Assembly: GCF_007004765.1 (NCBI RefSeq)
Contig: NZ_VIKR01000006.1
Span: forward strand, 1-64,000
Source of the DNA: Aliikangiella marina
GTDB taxonomy: Bacteria > Pseudomonadota > Gammaproteobacteria > Enterobacterales > Kangiellaceae
DNA: 64,000 nucleotides
Direction: 5' to 3'
The position numbers and the translations under genes were made by a program. The notes under the pieces were generated by a model. It was not told the origin of the DNA and searched no databases. It saw only the letters and a list, made by a program, of their open reading frames with translations. Below, piece by piece: positions 43,131 through 51,038 of the stretch; positions within the stretch are counted from its first letter, which is position 1; the number at the start of each line of letters is the position of its first letter.

Positions 43131-44105
43131 ATGGCTAATCAAAATAAAGAATCTAGCATTTTTTGGTCTTGGAAAGCACTTGTGTTTCTATTAACCGTAG
43201 TTTTAGTGGTGGTTTCTCAGATATCTTCGTTAGTTAGTAACATAAACATTCTTGCAGTTGGTTTAGAAATTTTGGGTGATGAATTGGTTTATTTAGGAAT
43301 AGTGTTTCTTTTACTTGTTTTAACGCTAGCAATTTTAAAATCAAATTACCTAAATTTAAAAAGCGTGGTCTTGGCGGGAGCCAAGGTAGAAAGGTTAGTT
43401 GTAGGGATGTTAATTATATCTTTTGTAGTTGTTCTGGCATACTTTGGGGGAAGTTTGGCAACAAACCTTAAGTATCTAGCATTAGGAAACTACATAGAGT
43501 TCAATAGAATACATGGTAGCTATCTTATAAAAGCACAGGCACATTTTGATGATTATGAATTGGACGAAGCACTAAAGGAGGTAGAAAGTTGTTTCAGTGT
43601 CACTAAATCTTATAGTTGCAAAGTGGTTGCGGATGAAATAAAGGCTAGGAAGGAGTTGTCAGATAAAGTATATAGATTGGCGCAAAACAAAGTTCTAAGT
43701 TTAAGGGGAAGAATTAAAGTACTTCGTGATTATGATCTAATTAGTATGCAAGGTGAAGAAGCGGATGAATTTTTAAAGCAGCTTAGAGTTAAAGGTACTG
43801 ATTTAAAAAAGAAGTATAAGCAAAGTATTGAGTATTTGACAAATGGGAGGATTAAAGAAGGCTTACTCTTTATAGATGAACTGGATTCGGAATGGAGTGA
43901 TTATGGTAACAATCGGGCACTGGCATCTGAAGTATTGAAGCTAAAATCTACCTTCGGAGAAAAGTTTTATAGTGATGAGTTTTGGGAAAGAGTAGAAAAT
44001 AAGAATGAATATCCATATTGGGATGCTCTTAAACGACATGGAGCAAGTGATTACATTGACATAACTGTTGCCAATACAATGAAAGGTTTAGATTTGATCG
44101 ACTGA
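43131..44105 (+). CDS. Unknown 3-TM protein with helical repeat domain, 324 aa
   Basis: Family not recognised. Three membrane helices are predicted at ~15-36, ~52-70 and ~88-108, then a long helical soluble domain with TPR-like pattern (YLIKAQAHFDDYELDEALKE, SIEYLTNGRIKEGLLFIDEL). It starts one base after the stop of the 511-aa gene, so it is translationally coupled. Both proteins are membrane-anchored and end in a helical-repeat region, suggesting they work as a complex at the membrane. AT-rich codon use matches the island. Confidence 0.78.
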   Translation: MANQNKESSIFWSWKALVFLLTVVLVVVSQISSLVSNINILAVGLEILGDELVYLGIVFLLLVLTLAILKSNYLNLKSVVLAGAKVERLVVGMLIISFVVVLAYFGGSLATNLKYLALGNYIEFNRIHGSYLIKAQAHFDDYELDEALKEVESCFSVTKSYSCKVVADEIKARKELSDKVYRLAQNKVLSLRGRIKVLRDYDLISMQGEEADEFLKQLRVKGTDLKKKYKQSIEYLTNGRIKEGLLFIDELDSEWSDYGNNRALASEVLKLKSTFGEKFYSDEFWERVENKNEYPYWDALKRHGASDYIDITVANTMKGLDLID

Positions 44106-44283
44106 TTAAAAATAAAATATTAGCATAGCTAAAGTAAAGAAAATAAGTTATGAAGGAGTGCCGCTGAATTAGTCTGTAGGACATCAGAGCATTATATAGC
44201 CCTCAAAAGCTCTCCTAATCTATACTATTCGAAAGTGCTGCTATATCGCAGTTTCAGTTCTCATCGCGTCTGTTTTTGGCTAC

Positions 44284-44673
44284 TCACAATGGCTCAATAG
44301 GCCAATTCAATTTTCTAGGACCAACCTTTAAAGCTTGTCTTGCTGCCGCCAACGCATCCATGTAGGTAGGTGTCGTCATCCACTTTATCCACAAGTGCTT
44401 AACTTCCATGAACATTGCTGTGCTATTGGAAATTTTGCCAACGTGTTTGTATCGCCAAATCATGTCATGGGTGACAATTATTCTGACATCGTTTTCATAC
44501 GGGTCTGAAATGCTTCTGACTAATGAAGTGGTAAGCGGATAATTGATGCTAAACCTTCCCTTATGATCCATGAATACACGAGCCTGTAATACATGACCAA
44601 TTACTAGAAATTTGTCATCTACTTTTTCGTACACGGTCAACATACATCCATTGTTTAATTCCATATCCCACAT
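44284..44673 (-). CDS. Hypothetical protein, 129 aa
   Basis: Family not recognised. The small soluble protein begins MWDMELNNGCMLTVYEKVDD, has a beta-rich first half (KFLVIGHVLQARVFMDHKGR, DVRIIVTHDMIWRY) and a helical end (TYMDALAAARQALKVGPRKL). I prefer ATG 44673, with AGGA 9 bp upstream, over a TTG two codons earlier. It follows the 209-aa gene by 17 bp, so the two form a minus-strand pair. Probable island cargo of unknown role. Confidence 0.65.
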   Translation of the reverse strand: MWDMELNNGCMLTVYEKVDDKFLVIGHVLQARVFMDHKGRFSINYPLTTSLVRSISDPYENDVRIIVTHDMIWRYKHVGKISNSTAMFMEVKHLWIKWMTTPTYMDALAAARQALKVGPRKLNWPIEPL

Positions 44674-44690
44674 TGGCAATTCCTAAATCA

Positions 44691-45320
44691 TTACTTGATG
44701 GTCTTGTTTAAATCGAGCCAGCACGAAAGTAGAGAACTAACCTTGGCTAGTTTTTCCTCAACATATGCAATTCCACCCCAGCCGTCGAGCCACAAATCTA
44801 AATGAAGCTGTTTATTTAGAATGTAGATTTCGCGCTGACCCGCCATTCTCAGAGAGTTTAATGATTCTGCTGGAGAGTCTACTGGGCTTGCTTGTGGCAA
44901 AGTTTCAGGGTAGAGGCTTTTGTCTAGTGGCCAGCACTTCCCATCCAAATAAACTCCGTGAACAATTGCATGTGAGTTCAATATATCCTCTTTATCAATT
45001 AATAGTTCTAAATGACCTTTCATTAGGAAGTATTTTGAGCCTGGCAGAAATTGCTCACAAAACAGAGCGCTCGCTCTATGCTCGTTCTGGCTGTTACTTA
45101 CAGATTGCGCAGACAACGCTTCAAGTGCCTTGTTGAATTCATGTTGACTTGCAAATCCTTTATCAACACACACTGATTCCTTGCATTTAGTATATTGTTT
45201 ACCGGTTAGATACTGTCGGAATCTTGCCTTTTCTTTAACATTACGTTTAAAAGATGAAATAAATTTGTCCAAGTGAATAGACGGGAAAGGGCGTTGTTTC
45301 GGTTTTATATTATTCTTCAT
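44691..45320 (-). CDS. Hypothetical protein, 209 aa
   Basis: Family not recognised. A basic N-terminal third (MKNNIKPKQRPFPSIHLDKF, then KRNVKEKARFRQYL) precedes a mixed region with HLELLIDKEDILNSHAIVHG and WPLDKSLYPETLPQA, and a C-terminal part with IYILNKQLHLDLWLDGWGG. The basic start could contact nucleic acid. AGGTGA lies just before the ATG. The 210-bp upstream region has TTTAACC/GGTTAAA (45361-45382) and AGGCAT/ATGCCT (45444-45460) inverted repeats and separates it from the divergent HTH gene. Confidence 0.68.
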   Translation of the reverse strand: MKNNIKPKQRPFPSIHLDKFISSFKRNVKEKARFRQYLTGKQYTKCKESVCVDKGFASQHEFNKALEALSAQSVSNSQNEHRASALFCEQFLPGSKYFLMKGHLELLIDKEDILNSHAIVHGVYLDGKCWPLDKSLYPETLPQASPVDSPAESLNSLRMAGQREIYILNKQLHLDLWLDGWGGIAYVEEKLAKVSSLLSCWLDLNKTIK

Positions 45321-45534
45321 TCTTCACCTAGCGATAAATCCGTTTTGGCTAAGCCCGCTTTTTAACCAACCGGAAGGTTAAAGAATGTTTTAAATCAGAT
45401 GCATCAGCTTTTGATTTTAAGCAGCTTCGCCTATGCGGGCGGCAGGCATTCTGTATGCCTTTTCGACACATAAATAATTATTAATAAATTATGTGTAGAT
45501 AAATCACAGCAAAACTGTTAGTTTGGCCCTGATT

Positions 45535-45559
45535 TGGTGCCAACTATACCATGGCACCA
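45535..45559. promoter_or_regulatory. Palindrome in front of the HTH gene
   Basis: TGGTGCC (45535-45541) and GGCACCA (45553-45559) form a perfect 7-bp inverted repeat with an 11-bp spacer, 13 bp before the start of the HTH gene. A half-site GGTGCC recurs at ~45838 after the gene. A probable operator for autoregulation, possibly also controlling the divergent pair 44284-45320. Confidence 0.5.
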
Positions 45560-45572
45560 TAATGGGGACAAG

Positions 45573-45806
45573 ATGAAAAAAGGTGTCCATGATAATAAAT
45601 ACGAAGACCTAATCACTTGGCTAAAATCAGTAAGGGAAGCCAAGGGGTTAACTATACGTGACGTAGGGCGATTAATTGATGAACCCCATCAGTTAGTGAG
45701 TAAAGTGGAGAAGTTTCAGCGTAAATTAAACGTTTATGAGTTTGTGCAATATTGTGTCGCTTTGGAAGTAGACCCCTATGAAGGGATAGATATTCTTTTG
45801 AATTAG
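45573..45806 (+). CDS. Small Xre-type HTH regulator, 77 aa
   Basis: A 77-aa single-domain helix-turn-helix protein. The pattern is WLKSVREAKGLTIRDVGRLI, then DEPHQLVSKVEKFQRKLNVY and ALEVDP: the five-helix lambda-repressor/Xre fold with the recognition helix near HQLVSKVE. I chose ATG 45573 (GGGGACAAG upstream) over an upstream GTG that would overlap the palindrome. Probably a DNA-binding repressor of its own promoter or of island genes. Confidence 0.8.
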   Translation: MKKGVHDNKYEDLITWLKSVREAKGLTIRDVGRLIDEPHQLVSKVEKFQRKLNVYEFVQYCVALEVDPYEGIDILLN

Positions 45807-45913
45807 TACCGCCACTAGAGGAGTGTGTTTTCTAAGGGTGCCATAGGAGCTTATCGCGTTTTAATAATTCGGGATCGGCTTGTTAATTTAATACTAAAAA
45901 CTGAGTTAAGTTT

Positions 45914-46330
45914 ATGACTGAACCTTCAGGCTGGGAAATACTCGCGTCACTATCAACTTTTGGTCAGTTTCTAATTGCTTGCTGGGTTGGTTGGTATGGA
46001 TATCGAAAGTACTTATCAGACGAGCATATAGAACCATCGGAAGACCGAATTGAGATATTCTCCACAGCCAAACAAACTACGGAATTGAGAATCTCGGAAA
46101 ACGGGCTTGAATGCATTATTCACGATATTCGAGAAGGACGAGGCGGTCTCCAATGGACATTGGCAAAAGCTGACGCCACACCCATAGAAATTACAGCAGT
46201 TGCTTCTTCGTCGAAAGCAGGGCGAATTCGAATAGGGCCGCGTAAAGGTTGGCTTTATTCTTACAAGCTTTGGCCTGAAAAGGAAAAACTAATTGAAAGA
46301 TTAGAAAATTTAGTTCGCCAAATGGACTAA
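45914..46330 (+). CDS. Hypothetical single-TM protein, 138 aa
   Basis: Family not recognised. One membrane helix near the N terminus (~8-30, ILASLSTFGQFLIACWVGWY) is followed by a ~100-residue cytoplasmic domain that looks beta-rich (IEIFSTAKQTTELRISENGL, GGLQWTLAKADATPIEITAV) and ends in a basic helix (EKEKLIERLENLVRQ). It lies 91 bp upstream of the retron effector gene on the same strand, so it could belong to that unit, but nothing shows this. Confidence 0.62.
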   Translation: MTEPSGWEILASLSTFGQFLIACWVGWYGYRKYLSDEHIEPSEDRIEIFSTAKQTTELRISENGLECIIHDIREGRGGLQWTLAKADATPIEITAVASSSKAGRIRIGPRKGWLYSYKLWPEKEKLIERLENLVRQMD

Positions 46331-46421
46331 GATATTTTAAATATTGAATGAAAGTGAGTTAAATCGATATAACTGCTAAATGAGAATATGAGTAATCAAT
46401 CGAGTAATTTAAAGGAATCGA

Positions 46422-47681
46422 ATGTCGAGATTATCAAAAACGGAAGTGGGAATTGAGTGGGTCAAACAGTTTAGTGTTGATGAGCAAAGTCTTGCGGTAA
46501 AATTACTAGATGAATTGACTCTAGTTGGACATGATGAATTTATTGATGGGCTTAGACAGCGAATAATAGATAAGACAAACAAAGTACCTGGAATGGTCGC
46601 ACTATATGCTGAACGTGAAATAAGAAGAGGCAAAAATAGAGTCCCGAATCGATTATATAAAGAACCTTATAGAAAGAAAAATCGTAGAGCTTATGGTGGT
46701 GGACCACAGCCCGTGCTACCTACCAAGAATTATGATTTAAAAGTTGGCAGTGAAGGTATTATTTCATGGCTTATTTCAGAGCTTTGTACAGAATTTCCTA
46801 AGAAATTTATTTGCCATCCAAGTCCAAAACAAATAAGAACTAAAAAAGTTCGGAAATTTATTTTAGTTACTGATCTTATCGGAACTGGAAATCGAGCATT
46901 TGAATATTTTGAGTCAGCCTGGCGAGTTGCAAGTGTTAAAAGCTGGAAGTCGCTTAAATTGTGGTCGTTTGGAGTTATTGCATACTCTGGTAGTGATTTA
47001 GGAATAAAAAGGGTAATGTCACATAAGTGCAAACCTACCGTTGATCTCGTTAAGCCCTGTCCTACCATAACTTCTGAATTCGATTTACCACTTTCGATAA
47101 GTATTAAAAATCTTTGTATAAATTATGACCCTATTGATCATGACTCTAAGGAATCGCTTGGTTACAAAGGAAGTGGAGCACTTATTGTTTTCTCCCATGG
47201 CTGCCCTAACAATTGTCCTCGGATTTTACACAAGTCAGTTAAAAACAAATGGATAGCATTATTCCCTAAAAGGAAAACATCCAAATTAAGGCGTATATTT
47301 AGTCAAGAAAACAGCAAGATCACTTTGGAAAAAAAGCTTAAAAAGCTGCATGAAACTAGATTAGCTAAAGGGTATTGGATTCCTAAAACGAGTGTAGAAG
47401 GAAGGAAAATCCTAATGATACTTGCAGCACTAAGAAGAGGCCCTCGTTTTAGTGAGGCGATAGCTAGGAAAACAGGTCTTACTATACCTGAAATAGAAAT
47501 CATAATAGAAAAAGCGAAAGAATGGTCTTGGATTAGTGAAAAGCTGTATTTAACAGCAGCAGGTAAAGGGCAGTTGTCGCATGCAAGAAAAATAAAATCT
47601 AGTATTGTACAATGCCAGAAAAATAGCGAGAAAATATACTTTCCTAAATTGCTGAGGGCACCGCAAATTGCTTCTAGTTAA
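46422..47681 (+). CDS. Retron effector: phosphoribosyltransferase-like with winged helix
   Basis: A 419-aa cytoplasmic protein. The middle (~105-285) has PRTase features: KFILVTDLIGTGNRAFEYFE (147-166) is the PRPP-binding strand-loop (hydrophobic strand, DxxGTG), and SGALIVFSHGCPNNCP (251-266) carries a PNN motif seen in PRTase-like effectors. The C terminus (~325-390: ILAALRRGPRFSEAIARKTG, LTIPEIEIIIEKA, KLYLTAAGKGQL) is a winged helix. In published retron schemes a PRTase/wHTH protein accompanies one class (type III, from memory). AGGA precedes the ATG. Its 3' end contains the left arm of the retron RNA repeat. Confidence 0.8.
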   Translation: MSRLSKTEVGIEWVKQFSVDEQSLAVKLLDELTLVGHDEFIDGLRQRIIDKTNKVPGMVALYAEREIRRGKNRVPNRLYKEPYRKKNRRAYGGGPQPVLPTKNYDLKVGSEGIISWLISELCTEFPKKFICHPSPKQIRTKKVRKFILVTDLIGTGNRAFEYFESAWRVASVKSWKSLKLWSFGVIAYSGSDLGIKRVMSHKCKPTVDLVKPCPTITSEFDLPLSISIKNLCINYDPIDHDSKESLGYKGSGALIVFSHGCPNNCPRILHKSVKNKWIALFPKRKTSKLRRIFSQENSKITLEKKLKKLHETRLAKGYWIPKTSVEGRKILMILAALRRGPRFSEAIARKTGLTIPEIEIIIEKAKEWSWISEKLYLTAAGKGQLSHARKIKSSIVQCQKNSEKIYFPKLLRAPQIASS

Positions 47682-47890
47682 TGTTGGCCTAACTAGTCAA
47701 CTACAACGTGCTTTTATCTTTATTGCACGATTGAGGGGTGCAGAATACTGCTACTCTTTGTTTGAGCGAGCGCTTGCGCTAAGGTCTATCGCGCTTTGCG
47801 CGTGGCGAAGACTTGCGGCAAACCGCGATAGAACTCACCTGACGGTGTCAAAGTAGATGCATATTTGGTGCCCTCAGCAATTTAGGAAAG
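47639..47890 (+). ncRNA. Retron msr-msd RNA
   Basis: A perfect 24-bp inverted repeat (47639-47662 with 47867-47890, GGTGCCCTCAGCAA in its core) is the expected a1/a2 pair. It encloses CGTGC/GCACG (47707-47729), a GC-rich AGCGC/GCGCT hairpin (47769-47780), and a long stem TCTATCGCG (47785-47793)/CGCGATAGA (47824-47832) extended by TTTGC/GCAAA. That stem is the likely msd template. CACC/GGTG follows (47836-47847). Arm a1 lies in the last codons of the effector gene and a2 inside the RT gene. The branching G and exact msd ends cannot be fixed by eye. Confidence 0.82.
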
Positions 47891-49020
47891 CCGGGGAGGC
47901 AAATAATGTTGACCCGAAAGTTATTGAGAATGCCATTCAGGTAGCAAGTGCGGTTCAGGCTGTAGATAAAAGGTTACCCCCTATCTTTTCCTTGCGACAT
48001 ATCTCCCATTTAACGGGAGTTGATTATTTTGTATTACGTTCATTAGTTGAAAGGAATTACATAGAACCGTACAAGGTTTTTAAATTAGATAAGAAAAACA
48101 AACGCTCGGGAAACAGAGGATACAGAATTATTAGTATTCCTTCCCCTCAATTGATGATAGTGCAAAAATGGATAGCGAAGAATATTCTCAAGTTTGGTGA
48201 GGTTCATACAGCAAGTTTCGCGTATGCAGAAAATAGTAAGATTATACAAGCTGCGACACTGCACTGTAATTGTACTTGGATGATTAAACTAGATGTAAGT
48301 AATTTCTTTGAATCGTTTTCCGAGATCGCTGCATATCGCGTGTTTAGAACTTTGGGTTACCAACCACTCATCTCTTTCGAGATGTCTCGGCTTTGCACCA
48401 AATTGGGAACTGAGACAAGACTGCGACGTCATCCCGCATGGCAGAGTAGCTCCTTCAGTAAGTATCACAAAATATCGAGATATAGAAATAGAGCAATTGG
48501 GCATCTTCCGCAAGGGGCACCAACTAGTCCAATGCTATCAAATTTAGCAATGAAAAATTTTGATAGTGCAGTATCAAAAATAGCCTTAGATAACAATCTT
48601 GTTTATTCGCGCTATGCAGACGATTTGTGCTTGTCTACTAATGATAAAAGCTTTGATCGAACTATAGCAAGAAAAGTAATAATTTCTATATATGAGAAAA
48701 TGAATGCAATTGGGTTGAAACCTAATTTAACGAAAACTCAAATCGTCCCTCCTGGAGCTAGGAAAATTGTCCTTGGATTGCTTGTTGATGGTAATTCTCC
48801 AAAGCTGTCTCGCGAATTTCGTGCAAAACTGAGAATGCACTTTCATTTCCTATGCCGTTCCGATATAGGTCCAGCCAAACACGCTGAACGCCGAGGATTT
48901 GAGTCTGTAATGGGGCTAAAAAATCATATCCAGGGCTTAATTGCTTACGCAAGGCAGATCGATCCTACCTATGCTTCCTCATGCGACGAGCATATGGATA
49001 ACATAAATTGGCCGTTTTAA
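47857..49020 (+). CDS. Retron-type reverse transcriptase
   Basis: A 387-aa RT that would prime from a 2'-OH in the msr and copy the msd to make RNA-linked DNA. RT motifs: SIPSPQLMIVQKWI (RT1 region), the retron-type NAxxH analogue IIQAATLHC (129-137), catalytic D146 in KLDVSNFFESF, GHLPQGAPTSPMLSNLAM (215-232), YSRYADDLCLS with YADD 253-256, and VLGLLVDG in place of the usual VTGL. ATG 47857 lies 10 bp before arm a2, so N-terminal codons overlap the RNA; no good ribosome site is visible and a later start cannot be excluded. Confidence 0.9.
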   Translation: MHIWCPQQFRKAGEANNVDPKVIENAIQVASAVQAVDKRLPPIFSLRHISHLTGVDYFVLRSLVERNYIEPYKVFKLDKKNKRSGNRGYRIISIPSPQLMIVQKWIAKNILKFGEVHTASFAYAENSKIIQAATLHCNCTWMIKLDVSNFFESFSEIAAYRVFRTLGYQPLISFEMSRLCTKLGTETRLRRHPAWQSSSFSKYHKISRYRNRAIGHLPQGAPTSPMLSNLAMKNFDSAVSKIALDNNLVYSRYADDLCLSTNDKSFDRTIARKVIISIYEKMNAIGLKPNLTKTQIVPPGARKIVLGLLVDGNSPKLSREFRAKLRMHFHFLCRSDIGPAKHAERRGFESVMGLKNHIQGLIAYARQIDPTYASSCDEHMDNINWPF

Positions 49021-49457
49021 GAATATAAGCAAGAAAAGGCACATCCTTGTAGTCATCATTTGGATTAGGCCAAACCCGGTTTGGACTAGTAAAATAGTTT
49101 GTTAGCAGTCTCAACGTTTAGTCACTGCTAAAATGGACTAAAAGAACTTATCTCAGTCAAAATCAATCTAAAACCTAAAAAAGCATAGTTTTTGATTAGA
49201 ATTACAAGTCTTTAATAGAATTAATCAATATTGATTTTAGAGATTAGGTGCCTTTGTAATTGAATATTCGCTTTCAATTTTTGAGATATCACAATTAACA
49301 TTGACTGAATAGTTGCAATTCGATACTTTCTTTATCTAAGTTGTTGGTGTAAAAAGAAAAAATAAGCCAGCGCTGTTCAATTTATAATCTATGACAACTC
49401 ACAAAAGTTGTTTATAAAATAATCAATTCAAACAAAGTAAGTTAGGAACTAAGCAAT
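49021..49457. other. 437-bp intergenic region before hsdM
   Basis: AT-rich with no ORF. It contains the palindrome CCAAACCCGGTTTGG (49070-49084) and the inverted repeat TTAGCAGT/ACTGCTAA (49102-49131), flanked by direct GGACTA copies. These may be operator sites for the RM operon or the 3' end of the retron transcript. No U-run, so not clear terminators. Confidence 0.45.
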
Positions 49458-51038
49458 ATGGCGACAGCCGCTAAAAGTAAGAAAAATAACAAGAATGATA
49501 AAGGGTTTGAGGAATCTCTTTGGGATACAGCAAACAAACTCCGAGGTAGTGTTGAGTCTTCGGAATACAAGCATATCGTATTAAGCCTTATCTTCTTAAA
49601 ATTCATCAGCGATAAATTTGAAAAGCAAAGAGCAAAATTAAAAGAAGAAGGCATGGGTGACTATGTCGACATGGTTGAGTTTTACGCTAAGGACAATGTG
49701 TTTTATTTACCAGAAGAGGCTCGTTGGTCGTTTGTGCAGATTAATGCCAAACAAGATGATATTGCTGTCAAAATTGATACGGCATTACACACAGTTGAAA
49801 AAAACAACGCTTCACTTAAAGGCGCACTACCAGACAATTACTTCTCTCGTCTTGGGCTTGACTCCAGCAAACTGGCGGCCCTAATCGATACCATCAATAA
49901 CATTGATACTATGGCAAATGAATGCCATATGACCGAAGAAGATTTGGTTGGTCGTGTTTACGAATATTTCCTGGGTAAATTTGCCGCCAGTGAAGGTAAA
50001 GGCGGTGGAGAGTTCTATACGCCAAAAGCTGTAGTTAGTCTTATTGCTGAAATGATCGAACCTTTCAAAGGCACTATCTATGATCCGTGTTGTGGGAGCG
50101 GTGGAATGTTTGTGCAATCGCTTAAGTTTATTGAAAGCCACAAAGGCAATAAGAAAGACATTTCTATTTATGGTCAGGAGTACACCAATACGACTTACAA
50201 GCTAGCGAAAATGAATCTGGCTGTTCGCGGTATTTCTGGCAATTTAGGTGAGGTCGCGGGCGATAGTTTCTTTAAAGATCAGCATCCTGATTTAAAAGCT
50301 GATTACATTATGGCGAACCCGCCATTTAATCAAAAGCAATGGCGAGCAGATTCTGAGTTGATGGATGATCCACGTTGGGCTGGTTATGAAGTTCCACCGA
50401 CAGGGAATGCTAACTATGCCTGGATCATGCATATGATTTCCAAGTTGAGTGAAAATGGCACAGCTGGTTTTGTTTTGGCTAATGGGTCTATGTCATCAAA
50501 TACTGGAGGTGAAGGAAAGATTCGTCAAAAAATTATTGAGAATGATTTAGTCGACTGCATGATAGCCTTGCCTGGTCAGTTGTTTTACACAACGCCAATT
50601 CCGGTTTGTTTGTGGTTTATAACCAAAAACAAAAAAGAAGACAAAGAACATGGTTATCGTGATCGACAAGGAGAGACTTTATTCATAGATGCTCGTGAAA
50701 TGGGCACTATGGTTAGTCGCGTTCATAAGGAACTTACCGCTGATGATATTGCTGAGATTGCTCGAACCTATCATGCTTGGCGTGGTGAGACAAAAGATGG
50801 TAATTATGAAGATAAAGCAGGCTATTCGAAATCAGCGACTTTGCAAGAAATTAAAGCCAATGATTTTGTGCTGACGCCTGGGCGTTATGTAGGCGCAGCT
50901 GAATTAGAAGATGATGGTATTCCGTTTGAAGTCAAAATGAAGGAATTAAGCCAAATTTTATACGAGCAAATGGAGCAGGCAGAAGCTCTAGATAAAGTGA
51001 TTCGACATAACTTAGGAGTGTTAGGTTATGATGAGTAA
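49458..51038 (+). CDS. hsdM: Type I restriction-modification methyltransferase subunit
   Basis: The N6-adenine methyltransferase subunit of a type I RM system. 526 aa: an N-terminal helical domain (FEESLWDTANKLRGSVESSE, HIVLSLIFLKFISDKFE), SAM motif YDPCCGSGGMFVQS (~207) and catalytic NPPF at 287-290. EFYTPKAVVSLIAEM is the usual lead to motif I. It needs HsdS for specificity. AGGA lies 10 bp before the ATG. Its last 11 bp overlap hsdS. Confidence 0.97.
   Translation: MATAAKSKKNNKNDKGFEESLWDTANKLRGSVESSEYKHIVLSLIFLKFISDKFEKQRAKLKEEGMGDYVDMVEFYAKDNVFYLPEEARWSFVQINAKQDDIAVKIDTALHTVEKNNASLKGALPDNYFSRLGLDSSKLAALIDTINNIDTMANECHMTEEDLVGRVYEYFLGKFAASEGKGGGEFYTPKAVVSLIAEMIEPFKGTIYDPCCGSGGMFVQSLKFIESHKGNKKDISIYGQEYTNTTYKLAKMNLAVRGISGNLGEVAGDSFFKDQHPDLKADYIMANPPFNQKQWRADSELMDDPRWAGYEVPPTGNANYAWIMHMISKLSENGTAGFVLANGSMSSNTGGEGKIRQKIIENDLVDCMIALPGQLFYTTPIPVCLWFITKNKKEDKEHGYRDRQGETLFIDAREMGTMVSRVHKELTADDIAEIARTYHAWRGETKDGNYEDKAGYSKSATLQEIKANDFVLTPGRYVGAAELEDDGIPFEVKMKELSQILYEQMEQAEALDKVIRHNLGVLGYDE

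Noticed and set aside
44765-45136. 123-aa plus ORF opposite the 209-aa gene
   Set aside because: The minus frame has a good start site and continues in a two-gene unit; the plus frame lacks one.
47668-47856. 62-aa plus ORF between effector and RT
   Set aside because: It runs exactly through the retron RNA stems, which explain the sequence better than coding does.
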